Positions 18,228 through 26,550 of a stretch of 64,000 nucleotides of DNA are shown here, one piece after another. The notes beneath the pieces were generated by a model, which saw nothing but the letters and a program-made list of their open reading frames with translations, was not told the DNA's origin and searched no databases. Numbering within the stretch: position 1 is the first letter of the stretch; each line of letters opens with the position of its first letter. The position numbers and the translations under genes are program-made. This DNA comes from G963677485 sp942492855 (GTDB taxonomy: Bacteria; Armatimonadota; HRBIN16): the NCBI GenBank assembly GCA_942492855.1, contig OW818647.1:2480001-2544000 (forward strand), read 5' to 3'.

Positions 18228-20207
18228 CTAGGCCAGCTCGGCGATGCCGGTACACAGCTCGTAGTACCGCCCACGCTGTTGCAGCAGGCTAGCGTGGTTG
18301 CCGCGCTCAATGATCTCGCCGTTCTCCAGCACCATGATGGCATCGGCGTTGCGCACGGTGGACAGCCGGTGGGCGATCACAAATGTGGTGCGACCGTGCA
18401 TCAGTTGGCCCATGCCCCGCTCGATCAGCCGCTCGGTGCGGGTGTCAATGGAGCTGGTGGCCTCGTCCAGAATCAGCACCGGTGGATCGGCCACGGCGGC
18501 GCGGGCGATGGAGAGAAGCTGCCGCTGGCCCTGCGAAAGGTTGATGCCGTCTGCCGAGAGCACCGTGTCATACCCATCGGGCAGGCGGCTGATGAAGCCG
18601 TGGGCGTTGGCCAGTTTTGCGGCCTGCACAATCTGCTCATCGGTGGGGTTCGCCTTGCCATACCGGATGTTTTCGCGGATGCTGCCCTGGAAGAGGTGGA
18701 CATCCTGCAGCACCACACCCAGTGTGCGGCGCAGGTCGGCCTTGCTGATATCGCGGACGTCGATGCCGTCGTAAGTGATACTGCCGGATTCGATCTCGTA
18801 GAACCGGTTGATCAGATTGGTGATGGTGGTCTTTCCGGCCCCCGTGGATCCCACGAATGCGATCTTCTGCCCGGGTTCGGCATACACGCTGAGCTGCTTC
18901 AGCACCAGCTTCTCGGGCACATAGCCAAAGTCGACCCCTTCGCACCGCACTTCACCGCGGCACTCCCTCAAGTTGACGGTGCCATCGGCGGCCACGGTGC
19001 GCCACGCCAGCACGCTTTCTGTAGGTTCATCAGGCGCGGAATCCGCGGCATGGAAACTGTGTTCGAAGTCGGCAGTGGGGTCGCCCTCATGCTCGGTCAG
19101 CGAGCCATCGGCGTTGCGAGTGGCCAGAACCAGCCGCACCTTGCCCTCGTCGATCTCAGGGGTCTGGTCCATTACGTCGAAGATTCGCTCAGCCCCGGCT
19201 AGAGCCGCCAGCAGCATGTTAATCTGGTTAGCGATCTGCGTGATGGGCTGTGAGAACGAGCGCGTATACTGCAGGTATGCGGCGATGGTGCCTATGTCCA
19301 TCAGCCCACGGATGGTCATTATCGCGCCCACCATGGCCGTCACGGCGTAGTTCATGTAGGACAGGTTGCCCATGATGGGCATCAGCATACCGGCGTAGGT
19401 CTGGGCATCGGTCGAGGCCACGCGAAGCTCCTCGTTCCGCTTGCGGAACTCCACCTGAGCGGTCTGTTCATAGTTGAACACCTTGACCACCTTCTGGCCC
19501 TCCATCATCTCCTCGATGTAGCCGTTCAGGGCCCCCAGCGACTTCTGCTGGTCGCGGAAATACTGCGCGCTCTTGCCGCCCACATACTTCATCGCGTAGC
19601 CCATCACGATCAGCATCAGCACGATGAACAGCGTCAGGAACGGGCTGAACCACAGCATCATCAGAAAGGTGCCCACCACGGTGATGAGCGAGGTGACGGT
19701 GGATGACAGGCTCTGCTCCAGCGCCATATTCACGTTGTCCACATCGTTGGTGAAGCGGCTCATCAGTTCGCCCTGCGTGTTGCTGTCGAAGTAGCGCAAT
19801 GGCAGCTTTTGCAGGTGCGAGAACAGTGCGGTGCGGATGCGGTTGGTGGTGCGCTGTGCGATGGTAACCATCATCAAGCTGCTGAGGTAGGTGCAGAGTG
19901 CCCCTGCCAGGAAAATCAACGTCATCATGCCCAGTGTGCCTAGCATCCCGGCCGGGCCGATCCCGCTGATCAGACCATTAAAGAACGGCTTTAGATAATA
20001 GGTGCCTGCCACGCCGGCGAAGGCACTGAGGATGGTCAAAACCATCGCGGCGATCAGCAGCGGCAGGCTGCCAGCCAGCGTGGCGAATAGCCGCATCAAG
20101 GTCTTTACGGCGTTCTTTGGTTTCGCCGTGGTGAAGGGGGTATGCCCCGGTCCTCCAATGGTCTGCTCGCGTCGGACAGCCTTTGCTTTTTGCCACTCTG
20201 TGCTCAT
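18228..20207 (-). CDS. ABC exporter half-transporter, consensus-type subunit
   Basis: 659 residues: an ABC1-type six-helix membrane domain (about 40-335) and a nucleotide-binding domain (about 410-650). Walker A is GSTGAGKTT (about 455). The signature is LSQGQ instead of LSGGQ, and Walker B ends LILDEATSS with the catalytic Glu (about 580). An acidic linker of about 70 residues (LVLATRNADGSLTEHEGDP onward) separates the two domains, longer than usual. Its start overlaps the previous subunit's stop by 4 nt (ATGA). With its partner it forms a heterodimeric multidrug or lipid exporter of the LmrCD/BmrCD kind. The Glu here and Asp in the partner are the expected asymmetric pair. Confidence 0.9.
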   Translation of the reverse strand: MSTEWQKAKAVRREQTIGGPGHTPFTTAKPKNAVKTLMRLFATLAGSLPLLIAAMVLTILSAFAGVAGTYYLKPFFNGLISGIGPAGMLGTLGMMTLIFLAGALCTYLSSLMMVTIAQRTTNRIRTALFSHLQKLPLRYFDSNTQGELMSRFTNDVDNVNMALEQSLSSTVTSLITVVGTFLMMLWFSPFLTLFIVLMLIVMGYAMKYVGGKSAQYFRDQQKSLGALNGYIEEMMEGQKVVKVFNYEQTAQVEFRKRNEELRVASTDAQTYAGMLMPIMGNLSYMNYAVTAMVGAIMTIRGLMDIGTIAAYLQYTRSFSQPITQIANQINMLLAALAGAERIFDVMDQTPEIDEGKVRLVLATRNADGSLTEHEGDPTADFEHSFHAADSAPDEPTESVLAWRTVAADGTVNLRECRGEVRCEGVDFGYVPEKLVLKQLSVYAEPGQKIAFVGSTGAGKTTITNLINRFYEIESGSITYDGIDVRDISKADLRRTLGVVLQDVHLFQGSIRENIRYGKANPTDEQIVQAAKLANAHGFISRLPDGYDTVLSADGINLSQGQRQLLSIARAAVADPPVLILDEATSSIDTRTERLIERGMGQLMHGRTTFVIAHRLSTVRNADAIMVLENGEIIERGNHASLLQQRGRYYELCTGIAELA

Positions 20208-21934
20208 CCTGCTAACGCCCCTTCCCGCTGCGACTCATAGACATCGCGGTAAATCTCATTGTTCTCCAGCAGCTCCTCGTGAGTACCGATACCGTTTACC
20301 CGCCCGTCATCCATCACGATCACCCGATCTGCGTGGGAGATCGAGCTGATGCGCTGGGCGATTATCAGCGTGGTCACATCGGCCAGCCGCGTGGTGAAGC
20401 TCTCCCGGATATGCGCGTCGGTCGCCATATCGACGGCACTGGTGGAGTCGTCCAATATGATAATCTTGGGCTGCTTCAGCAAGGCACGGGCGATACACAG
20501 CCGCTGGCGTTGGCCACCCGACAGGTTCACGCCGCCCTGGTCCAGGTTGGAATCCAGCCCATCCGGCAGCTCGTTGATGAAATTCCAGGCTTGAGCCGCC
20601 TCGCACGCCTGCTGTATCTGCTGCTCGGTGGCACCGGGGTTGCCCCACATCAGGTTCTCCCGCACGGTGCCTGAAAAGAGCGTGTTCTTCTGCAGAACCA
20701 TTGCCACCGCATCACGCAGATGGCTGATGGCGTAGTGGCGCACATCGATCCCGCCCACCAGCACTGCACCTGCGGTCACGTCATACAGCCGGGGGATAAG
20801 CTGCACCAGCGTGGTCTTGGCCGAACCCGTGGAGCCAATGATTCCGATGGTCTCGCCGGCCTCAATGCGCAAGGTGACTTCGGCGAGGGTTTCGTCGCCC
20901 GAGCCGGAGGCATACCGGAAATGCACATTCTGAAACTCGATGGAGCCGTCCGCCACTGTGGTGATTGCCTGTGCGGGGTCAACGATGTCTGGCTCAGTCT
21001 CCATCACCTCCACCACGCGCTCCACCGAAGCCTTCGCGCGGGTGAGCATCAGGAACACCATCGACAGGATCATCAGAGACATCAATATCTGCGTGACATA
21101 GCTGATGAAACTGATCAACTGCCCGGTCTGCATGTTCCCGGCGCTGACCATCTGACCGCCAAACCACAGGATGGCGATGATGCAGCCAAACATGATGAGC
21201 TGCATGAGCGGCATTAATGTGATCACCAGCCGTAAAGCGTGCAGCGCGCTGTTCATCAGGTCGTCATTGGACGCCTTGAACTTCTGCTGCTCGTAGTCGG
21301 TGCGGACAAACGACTTCACCACACGGATGTTGATCAGGTTCTCCTGAACTGAGGTGTTCAACCCGTCGATCTTGGCCTGAAGTATCCTGAACCTCGGATG
21401 TGCCTTGGTCATGATATACACGAGCGAGATGCTCAGCAGCGGGATGGCGACTATGAAAACCATGGCGAGTTTTGGGTTTATCAACAGCGTCATGGCCAGT
21501 GCCAGAATCATCATGAACGGCGCCCGGACCATGATGCGTAGGCTCATCATGATGATCTGCTGGATGTTGTTGATGTCAGATGTCAGACGGGTGATAAGCG
21601 AGGGGATACTGTATCTATCCAAATTGGCGAATGAAAAGGACTGTATCTTCTGAAATAGATCATTGCGTATCTCGGCTCCGGCACCAATCGAAGCCACGGC
21701 CGCTAAGCGGCTGGCATAAGCACCGCACGCTAGCGCGAACAAAGCCAGCAGGATCATACCAACACCCGTATAGGTGATGGTGTGCATATCCTTCTGCGAA
21801 ATGCCCTTGTCAATAATATGCGCCATCATCAGCGGCATCAAGATATCGCCGAACACTTCGAACAGCATCAAAATCGGGCAGAGGATTGCAGCCAGTTTAT
21901 AGTTACGCAGATAGGGCAGCAGTGTTTTAAGCAT
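20204..21934 (-). CDS. ABC exporter half-transporter, degenerate-site subunit
   Basis: 576 residues with the usual membrane domain (1-310) and nucleotide-binding domain (340-570). Walker A reads GSTGSAKTT (about 366), with Ala in place of the third Gly of GxxGxGK, which is rare. The signature LSGGQ is intact. Walker B is IIILDDSTS, with Asp replacing the catalytic Glu (about 495), as in the degenerate site of heterodimeric exporters. It starts inside the MarR gene (8-nt overlap) and ends in a 4-nt overlap with the second subunit, so the three genes are translationally coupled. Confidence 0.9.
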   Translation of the reverse strand: MLKTLLPYLRNYKLAAILCPILMLFEVFGDILMPLMMAHIIDKGISQKDMHTITYTGVGMILLALFALACGAYASRLAAVASIGAGAEIRNDLFQKIQSFSFANLDRYSIPSLITRLTSDINNIQQIIMMSLRIMVRAPFMMILALAMTLLINPKLAMVFIVAIPLLSISLVYIMTKAHPRFRILQAKIDGLNTSVQENLINIRVVKSFVRTDYEQQKFKASNDDLMNSALHALRLVITLMPLMQLIMFGCIIAILWFGGQMVSAGNMQTGQLISFISYVTQILMSLMILSMVFLMLTRAKASVERVVEVMETEPDIVDPAQAITTVADGSIEFQNVHFRYASGSGDETLAEVTLRIEAGETIGIIGSTGSAKTTLVQLIPRLYDVTAGAVLVGGIDVRHYAISHLRDAVAMVLQKNTLFSGTVRENLMWGNPGATEQQIQQACEAAQAWNFINELPDGLDSNLDQGGVNLSGGQRQRLCIARALLKQPKIIILDDSTSAVDMATDAHIRESFTTRLADVTTLIIAQRISSISHADRVIVMDDGRVNGIGTHEELLENNEIYRDVYESQREGALAG

Positions 21935-22382
21935 CTTTTTCCACCGTCATTTGCACCAGGTTGTCGTAAATCCGCGCAAGCAGACCGCTAAGCAGCCCGA
22001 TTTCCGCCTGGCTTAACCCCTCCAGCATCTTCGCATCGGCTTGAGCGCACTCTGTCAGACAGTCGATGTTTTGCTGCATCCCTTTGGGTGTGATTCGTAT
22101 CTGGTTCGTCCGCTGGTCGGTTTCGCTTGCCACTTTCTCAAGCAGTCCGGCTTTACACATCCGTTTGATGGACATCGCCAGCGAAGCGGGGGATATCTGC
22201 AGCTTATCGGCGATTTCACGCTGTGAGGCCCCGTCCATATCCGCCACCGTGTGCAGGATACGCGGCTGCCCGCAATGCAGGCTATACTTGTCCAGAATGC
22301 CTACAATGGTTAGCATATGTTGATGATGCACATCGCGCAGTTTCCATGCGATGGCGGTGGCTGGATTTTCTAGCTGGTTCAT
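21927..22382 (-). CDS. MarR-family transcriptional regulator
   Basis: 151 residues from ATG at 22382, with a GAGGTG site 9 nt upstream. A GTG at 22394 is in frame but overlaps that site. The winged helix is clear: DMDGASQREIADKLQISPASLAMSIKRM is the helix-turn-helix (about 50-78), followed by the wing LLEKVASETDQRTNQIRI (quoted only to locate it). MarR proteins repress efflux operons until a small ligand binds. Here it heads the exporter operon, and a palindrome overlaps its own promoter, so it probably controls itself and both ABC genes. Confidence 0.9.
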   Translation of the reverse strand: MNQLENPATAIAWKLRDVHHQHMLTIVGILDKYSLHCGQPRILHTVADMDGASQREIADKLQISPASLAMSIKRMCKAGLLEKVASETDQRTNQIRITPKGMQQNIDCLTECAQADAKMLEGLSQAEIGLLSGLLARIYDNLVQMTVEKDA

Positions 22383-22412
22383 GGGCTGGCCCACCTCAGG
22401 TGCGGTTAACTG

Positions 22413-22439
22413 TTAGTCGGCTGATAGTTAGCCGACTAA
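22413..22439. promoter_or_regulatory. Probable MarR operator
   Basis: Perfect 10-bp arms TTAGTCGGCT (22413-22422) and AGCCGACTAA (22430-22439) with a 7-nt spacer. It begins 3 nt downstream of the -10 box of the marR promoter, covering the expected transcription start. The size and position fit autorepression. Confidence 0.75.
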
Positions 22440-22442
22440 TCA

Positions 22443-22471
22443 ATTATACTTCCAAGCCATAAGCAAGTCAA
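22443..22471 (-). promoter_or_regulatory. Sigma-70 promoter of marR-ABC operon
   Basis: On the minus strand, TTGACT (22471-22466), a 17-nt spacer and a consensus TATAAT (22448-22443). Confidence 0.85.
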
Positions 22472-22508
22472 GCACCGCTATATCGCTTCATGGGTGGTGG
22501 GCCACCAG

Positions 22509-24656
22509 CTACCCCTGTCTGCTGCGGTCGAACAGCACAAACAGTCCGTTCCGCGCCGGCAGGTTCAACGACACGGTGCTGTACCGACCAGCGTGTTTTG
22601 CTTTGGATGGCTCCATCGTACCGCTGACGGGGTCCCAAATCTGAACCCGGCCTGTGGCCCGGAAGCTGATATCACCAGAGATCGGCTTTAAGCCGTTGTT
22701 CTGAACGTAGTAGATGTCCCCGCTCTTGACCGAGCGATGGTGGCAGTAGACGTCCATCCCTGCCGTGATCGCCCGCACATCGGCTCCACCGATGGCCTCC
22801 ATCGCCTTCGGCAAGGTCTCGTGAGAGCTGAGCCGTATCACCCTGCTGCTCCAGGGTGCCGAACTGCTCCACAACTGGTCAGACAGTTTGCGAAACGCGG
22901 TGTCGTAACCGGCATCAGCACGCTGACTGGGGATATCCCCACACGCGATGACGGTGCCGCCGCGTTCCACGAATCGCATGATCTTGACCAGTGTCGCATA
23001 CTCCAGGGTGGTGACATTTGGCAGGACCAGCACGGAGTATCGGCACTCACCCACGCTCATCGCGCCGAAGGAAATCCTGGATCTCGCCACACTGGCCTCG
23101 TCGATGTAGTCAAAGTCGCGCTGGCAGCCCAGAAGCGTGCGGGTGACGGCCTGCCAGGCGTCGTCCACCTTCGCTGCGGCGGGGTTCACGTCCATATGCC
23201 ACACCGGACGGTTGGAGGGCACAAAATCCGCCCATACCGAGGCGATGGGGTAGAGAACCGCCACGTCGGCCACAAACTTGCCGCGGGTCAGCAGATAGCT
23301 CAGCCGGCCCGTGTAGTCGTTCAGAAGCTGCTGCACTTCGGGCGTATGCTCCACCTGCATGCTCAGCGTGGTCAGCCAGTTGATGCCCAGCACCCACTGC
23401 CAGCCCACCACTGAGAGCATATCGGCAGGCGGTGTTTGCTTGGTCACAAAGCAGAACGACTCCGTGGTGGTACGCGGTTTGCCATACAGATGCGCCACCG
23501 AGCTGATCAGTTTTGGGGTGACCGGCCCGCCTTCGGTGCGTGAGCCTGACATGTTGCCGTAGGCGCAGCCCAGCAGGTCGACGCCCGGCCAGTCCAGCTC
23601 AGCCAGGGAGTCGACAATGCTGCCGTAGAAGTAGGCGTGGTAGATCAGCGATTCTTCCCACACGCAGTGCCCGGTGGAGGCCACATTGTGCTGCTGACAC
23701 CATTTGCGGATTTGGCCGAAGTAGTTGTCGGCGGTCAGCCGTGAAGTTGCACTATAGTAGTCGCAACGCTTCTTGACGGTGTCGGGCCCCACGTCGTTGA
23801 ACAACGCAGGTAAAGCCTCACGGAGATCATATCCGCGCATTTTGCGGAAGGCAGCCGGTAGTCCGTCCCACCAGGAGAGAACCGGGAATTTCTGGTTCTC
23901 TTCCATCAAATACCCGCCCATCAGCGAAGGTTCATCGGTGAAGAACGCCTGGATGGTCTTGCCAAACTCATCCCCATGTCGAGCGAAATACTGCTCATGG
24001 GTGACCTCTATGAATTTGCGCACCGCGCGAGGGTCCATGATGTTGATGTATCGCTCGCCAAGTATCTCAGAATGGGTGCCCTTGTACAGCCTGTCCTGCA
24101 CGAAGGCCATGATCCGCCAGTTGCCGGGCTTGAGCTCATACTTCAGCACGCCGTTTGCCACTCGGCTGGTCAACTCCGCTGGCTTACCCACCAACGGCGT
24201 GTGAGCACCCGTCGTGGCATAGAGCACCACATAGTAAGGTTGGCCAGCGGGCAGCTTCCACTCACCCGACCGAGGCGCCGATTCGCCGATGTCGATCGCG
24301 TCATAATACAGGCCCTGCGCCTCGAACTCGGGGTGGTCTTTCAGCACCAGTGCTCCCGCTTTGCCGCTGGGATAACCCCGTTCGTCATATATCCACATCG
24401 ACAGGTTGTTCTCTTTACACGCCTTCAACGCCTCAGAAAACTGGCTCCAGCTCTCTTTGGTCTGCAGGTAACCCTCGCCCCAGTCGGGATACTGCACATT
24501 CATGCCACCCCAGCCGGCACCGCGCGCGCCGCTGGCCTGCTGCTGGATATGCGCGTAGTCGTAGGAGCACATCGGCAGTGCCCGATACTGCGTTTCGGGG
24601 TTCTTGAAACCTGCGGATATCTCAGCGATGCTCGATTGGTCAGGTGCAGCTTTCAT
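22509..24656 (-). CDS. GH106-like glycoside hydrolase
   Basis: 715 residues from ATG at 24656, chosen because AGGAGG (24673-24668) lies 11 nt upstream; the in-frame ATG at 24704 has no such site. The N-terminus has the pattern FKNPETQYRALPMCSYDYAH, then MWIYDERGYPSGKAGALVL (about 90-110), as in alpha-L-rhamnosidase (GH106)-related and similar TIM-barrel hydrolases. FFTDEPSLMGGY (about 245) offers a carboxylate pair. The C-terminal 250 residues include YSVLVLPNVTTLEYATLVKI, a Rossmann-like beta-galactosidase trimerisation-type domain. No signal peptide. The substrate is unknown; rhamnosides or other deoxy-sugar glycans are possible. Confidence 0.7.
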   Translation of the reverse strand: MKAAPDQSSIAEISAGFKNPETQYRALPMCSYDYAHIQQQASGARGAGWGGMNVQYPDWGEGYLQTKESWSQFSEALKACKENNLSMWIYDERGYPSGKAGALVLKDHPEFEAQGLYYDAIDIGESAPRSGEWKLPAGQPYYVVLYATTGAHTPLVGKPAELTSRVANGVLKYELKPGNWRIMAFVQDRLYKGTHSEILGERYINIMDPRAVRKFIEVTHEQYFARHGDEFGKTIQAFFTDEPSLMGGYLMEENQKFPVLSWWDGLPAAFRKMRGYDLREALPALFNDVGPDTVKKRCDYYSATSRLTADNYFGQIRKWCQQHNVASTGHCVWEESLIYHAYFYGSIVDSLAELDWPGVDLLGCAYGNMSGSRTEGGPVTPKLISSVAHLYGKPRTTTESFCFVTKQTPPADMLSVVGWQWVLGINWLTTLSMQVEHTPEVQQLLNDYTGRLSYLLTRGKFVADVAVLYPIASVWADFVPSNRPVWHMDVNPAAAKVDDAWQAVTRTLLGCQRDFDYIDEASVARSRISFGAMSVGECRYSVLVLPNVTTLEYATLVKIMRFVERGGTVIACGDIPSQRADAGYDTAFRKLSDQLWSSSAPWSSRVIRLSSHETLPKAMEAIGGADVRAITAGMDVYCHHRSVKSGDIYYVQNNGLKPISGDISFRATGRVQIWDPVSGTMEPSKAKHAGRYSTVSLNLPARNGLFVLFDRSRQG

Positions 24657-24743
24657 GGGGTAAACGGCCTCCTGGGTTTGGCGATTATGGATTGCATTTA
24701 GCATAGTATATCCAAAGCCGCAACAGACGGTGGGTTTGCGGGA

Positions 24744-24771
24744 TTGATATCAATCACATACTGTGTATAAT
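24744..24771 (+). promoter_or_regulatory. Sigma-70 promoter of thrS leader
   Basis: TTGATA (24744-24749), a 16-nt spacer and consensus TATAAT (24766-24771). Transcription would start near 24778, 45 nt before the leader-peptide start and about 225 nt before thrS. Confidence 0.85.
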
Positions 24772-24822
24772 ACATATCATAAGTATCGCCTACCGATGGG
24801 CAAGAAAGGGGACGTGAGTACG

Positions 24823-24912
24823 ATGGGATCAACACCGCAAGCTATCTGTATGTCCGGTCATATCACCACCACTACCACTACCTCTTCTTTCCGGAGGTCG
24901 CGGCGTATCTGA
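24823..24912 (+). CDS. Threonine-rich leader peptide of thrS attenuator
   Basis: 29 codons from ATG at 24823 (AAAGGGGA 10 nt upstream) to TGA at 24910. Codons 15-20 are six consecutive Thr codons (ACC ACC ACT ACC ACT ACC, 24865-24882), followed by Ser-Ser and an Arg-rich end. A second in-frame ATG at 24850 would give a 20-residue version with the same Thr run. By analogy with thrL of the enteric threonine operon, slow translation when Thr-tRNA is scarce would stall the ribosome on this run. It sits directly before a threonyl-tRNA synthetase, which makes the assignment strong. Confidence 0.88.
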   Translation: MGSTPQAICMSGHITTTTTTSSFRRSRRI

Positions 24913-24953
24913 ACGTGCTCCAAATCAACAGTTTCGAAAGCCGCCCCCACCGG
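24891..24953 (+). promoter_or_regulatory. Candidate antiterminator pairing in thrS leader
   Basis: The segment 24891-24904 (CCGGAGGTCGCGGC) can pair with 24940-24953 (GCCGCCCCCACCGG) at 11 of 14 positions. The second segment contains the whole 5' arm of the terminator, so the two structures exclude each other. A ribosome stalled on the Thr codons would leave 24891-24904 free. One that reaches the stop codon at 24910 would cover it. This is a hand-made pairing, not a computed fold. Confidence 0.6.
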
Positions 24954-24966
24954 GGTGGCTTTTTTT
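24937..24966 (+). terminator. Attenuator terminator before thrS
   Basis: Stem AAAGCCGCCCC / GGGGTGGCTTT (one G-U pair), loop CACC, then an unbroken T-run to 24966. It lies between the leader-peptide stop and the thrS ribosome site, so it must be read through for thrS to be expressed. Confidence 0.93.
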
Positions 24967-25002
24967 GTCGCTCTGCTGTGGTGGTGGTCTAAGGAGGTCG
25001 TA

Positions 25003-26457
25003 ATGAAATCTGACAAGCACCATCCGAGTGAGTTCGACAGGTATGTATTAGCTGACGTCAATGGGCAGTGCTGGGAGGTCACACCAGACAACTATGCGAG
25101 TTGTGACCTGTTCCTGCAACCAGGCAACCATATAGCCATGCTCAAGCAGTTTGTCGGCAACGAACTGGGTCACAAAGTTGACACTGGGTTGGTCCCTGCC
25201 CACGTCAACACCATGCTTCGTCATCAGTTGGTTGACTACTGCGAAGTTTCCGAGAAGGGTCACTATGTATGGTATCCCAACGGTCTGCTGATGCACAGGC
25301 TGATCCAGGACTATGCGCTCCGCCTCTCACGGCAATGGGGAGCCTTCGAGGTGAAAAACCCGATACTGATTCGTGGTGACAGCAACTCCGTCGGTGAGCT
25401 AATGGGTGAGTTTCACGAGAGGGACTACAAAGTAGACGGAGGCCGTGGCGTGTGCTATCTGCGCTACGCTTCCGATCCGCTGGCTTTCCCACTCATGCAT
25501 AACATCCGGTTTACATACAAACAGACGCCCCTAAAGGTCTATGAGGAGGCAGGCTGTTTCCGTAATGAGCAAGAGGGTGAGGTGAGCGGTCTGAAGCGTG
25601 TCAGGGGCTTCATGATGAGTGATATGCACGCAGCCTGTGCGACTACAGAACAGGCCAACTTGGAATTCGAAAAGCTGTGCATGCTGTTTGCTCAGCTCAT
25701 GGATGATGTCATTGCACCTGGTCGATGGGTCATGGGTTGGGAGGGCACCACGGAATTCTTCGATGATCACAAAGAGTGGTTGCTGGGTCTTGTTACACAG
25801 ATGGGTGTGCCCTCGTTTTTCAAGCTGATGCCACAAATGAGCCACTACTACGCCATCAAGAACGAATATCAATGCATTACGGCTGATGGCTCAAATGTGC
25901 AGGTGAGCACTGTTCAGTGGGACGTCAAAGATGGAGCACGCTTTGATATTGGATACATTGCCGATGATGGCATGAAGCACGCCTGCCCGGTGATTCTGCA
26001 CGCATCCAGTTTCGGCAGCATCGAACGGGCACTATGCGCCATTCTGGAGACGATTACAGTAGATGCATCCCAGGGGGCACCGCCGTCGTTCCCTCTCTGG
26101 CTTGCGCCTACTCAGGTGAGGGTGATTCCAGTATCATCGGATTATCTGGAATATGCACAAGCCGTGGCATCGAGCATGAATGCTGCCGAGATCCGCTGCG
26201 ATATTGATGATCGGAACGAAACCGTAAGCAAGCGAGTTCGAACTGCAGAAGGTGACTGGGTGCCGTATATAGCTGTGGTGGGTGCCAGAGAGGCTAGTTC
26301 CTCTGTGTTGCATATCCGCGACCGTGTGAAAGGGGAGGCTAGTGACACTGAGATTGGTGAGTTCATCAACACCCTTGCTGCTGATTTACGGGGTATGCCG
26401 TTTCGGCCGCTGGCGTTGCCGGTATTAGTCAGCCAAAGGCCGACTTTCCGAGGCTAG
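25003..26457 (+). CDS. thrS: Threonyl-tRNA synthetase, compact form
   Basis: 484 residues from ATG at 25003 (AAGGAGG 5 nt upstream). Motif 2 is CFRNEQEGEVSGLKRVRGF (about 185-205) and the class II motif 3 region is LHASSFGSIERAL (about 330). The C-terminal 100 residues form the anticodon-binding domain (VRVIPVSSDYLEYAQ). The usual bacterial enzyme has about 640 residues with TGS and editing domains; both are missing here. Of the three zinc ligands, the two His (SDMHAAC, ILHASS) are kept, but the Cys of MNCPGH is not seen: the aligned text reads SDPLAFPLMHN. The YKQTPLKVYEEAGCFR block resembles archaeal-type ThrRS. Cytoplasmic; charges tRNA-Thr. Controlled by the attenuator upstream. Confidence 0.88.
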   Translation: MKSDKHHPSEFDRYVLADVNGQCWEVTPDNYASCDLFLQPGNHIAMLKQFVGNELGHKVDTGLVPAHVNTMLRHQLVDYCEVSEKGHYVWYPNGLLMHRLIQDYALRLSRQWGAFEVKNPILIRGDSNSVGELMGEFHERDYKVDGGRGVCYLRYASDPLAFPLMHNIRFTYKQTPLKVYEEAGCFRNEQEGEVSGLKRVRGFMMSDMHAACATTEQANLEFEKLCMLFAQLMDDVIAPGRWVMGWEGTTEFFDDHKEWLLGLVTQMGVPSFFKLMPQMSHYYAIKNEYQCITADGSNVQVSTVQWDVKDGARFDIGYIADDGMKHACPVILHASSFGSIERALCAILETITVDASQGAPPSFPLWLAPTQVRVIPVSSDYLEYAQAVASSMNAAEIRCDIDDRNETVSKRVRTAEGDWVPYIAVVGAREASSSVLHIRDRVKGEASDTEIGEFINTLAADLRGMPFRPLALPVLVSQRPTFRG

Positions 26458-26483
26458 CAGAACTCACGCAACCAGCAAAACGA

Positions 26484-26534
26484 GGACGGACCGGACGAAT
26501 CAGACATCATCTGTCCAGTTCGTCCGATCCGTCC
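26484..26534. repeat. GGACGGAT-family hairpin between thrS and argC
   Basis: 23-nt arms (26484-26506 and 26512-26534) match at 19 positions with a 5-nt loop. Each arm contains GGACGGA and CGGACGAA units. The two flanking genes converge; a likely bidirectional terminator. Confidence 0.7.
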
Positions 26535-26550
26535 GAGTATTGTGTGCGGC

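Noticed and set aside
18006..19202. Long plus-strand open frame across the ABC gene
   Set aside because: It is antisense to conserved Walker and signature motifs, so it is a frame shadow of a GC-rich gene.
24778..25002. T-box riboswitch before thrS
   Set aside because: No AGGGTGGNACCGCG-type sequence or specifier-loop structure is present. The GGGTGGC string is the 3' arm of the terminator. The Thr-rich leader frame explains the region better.
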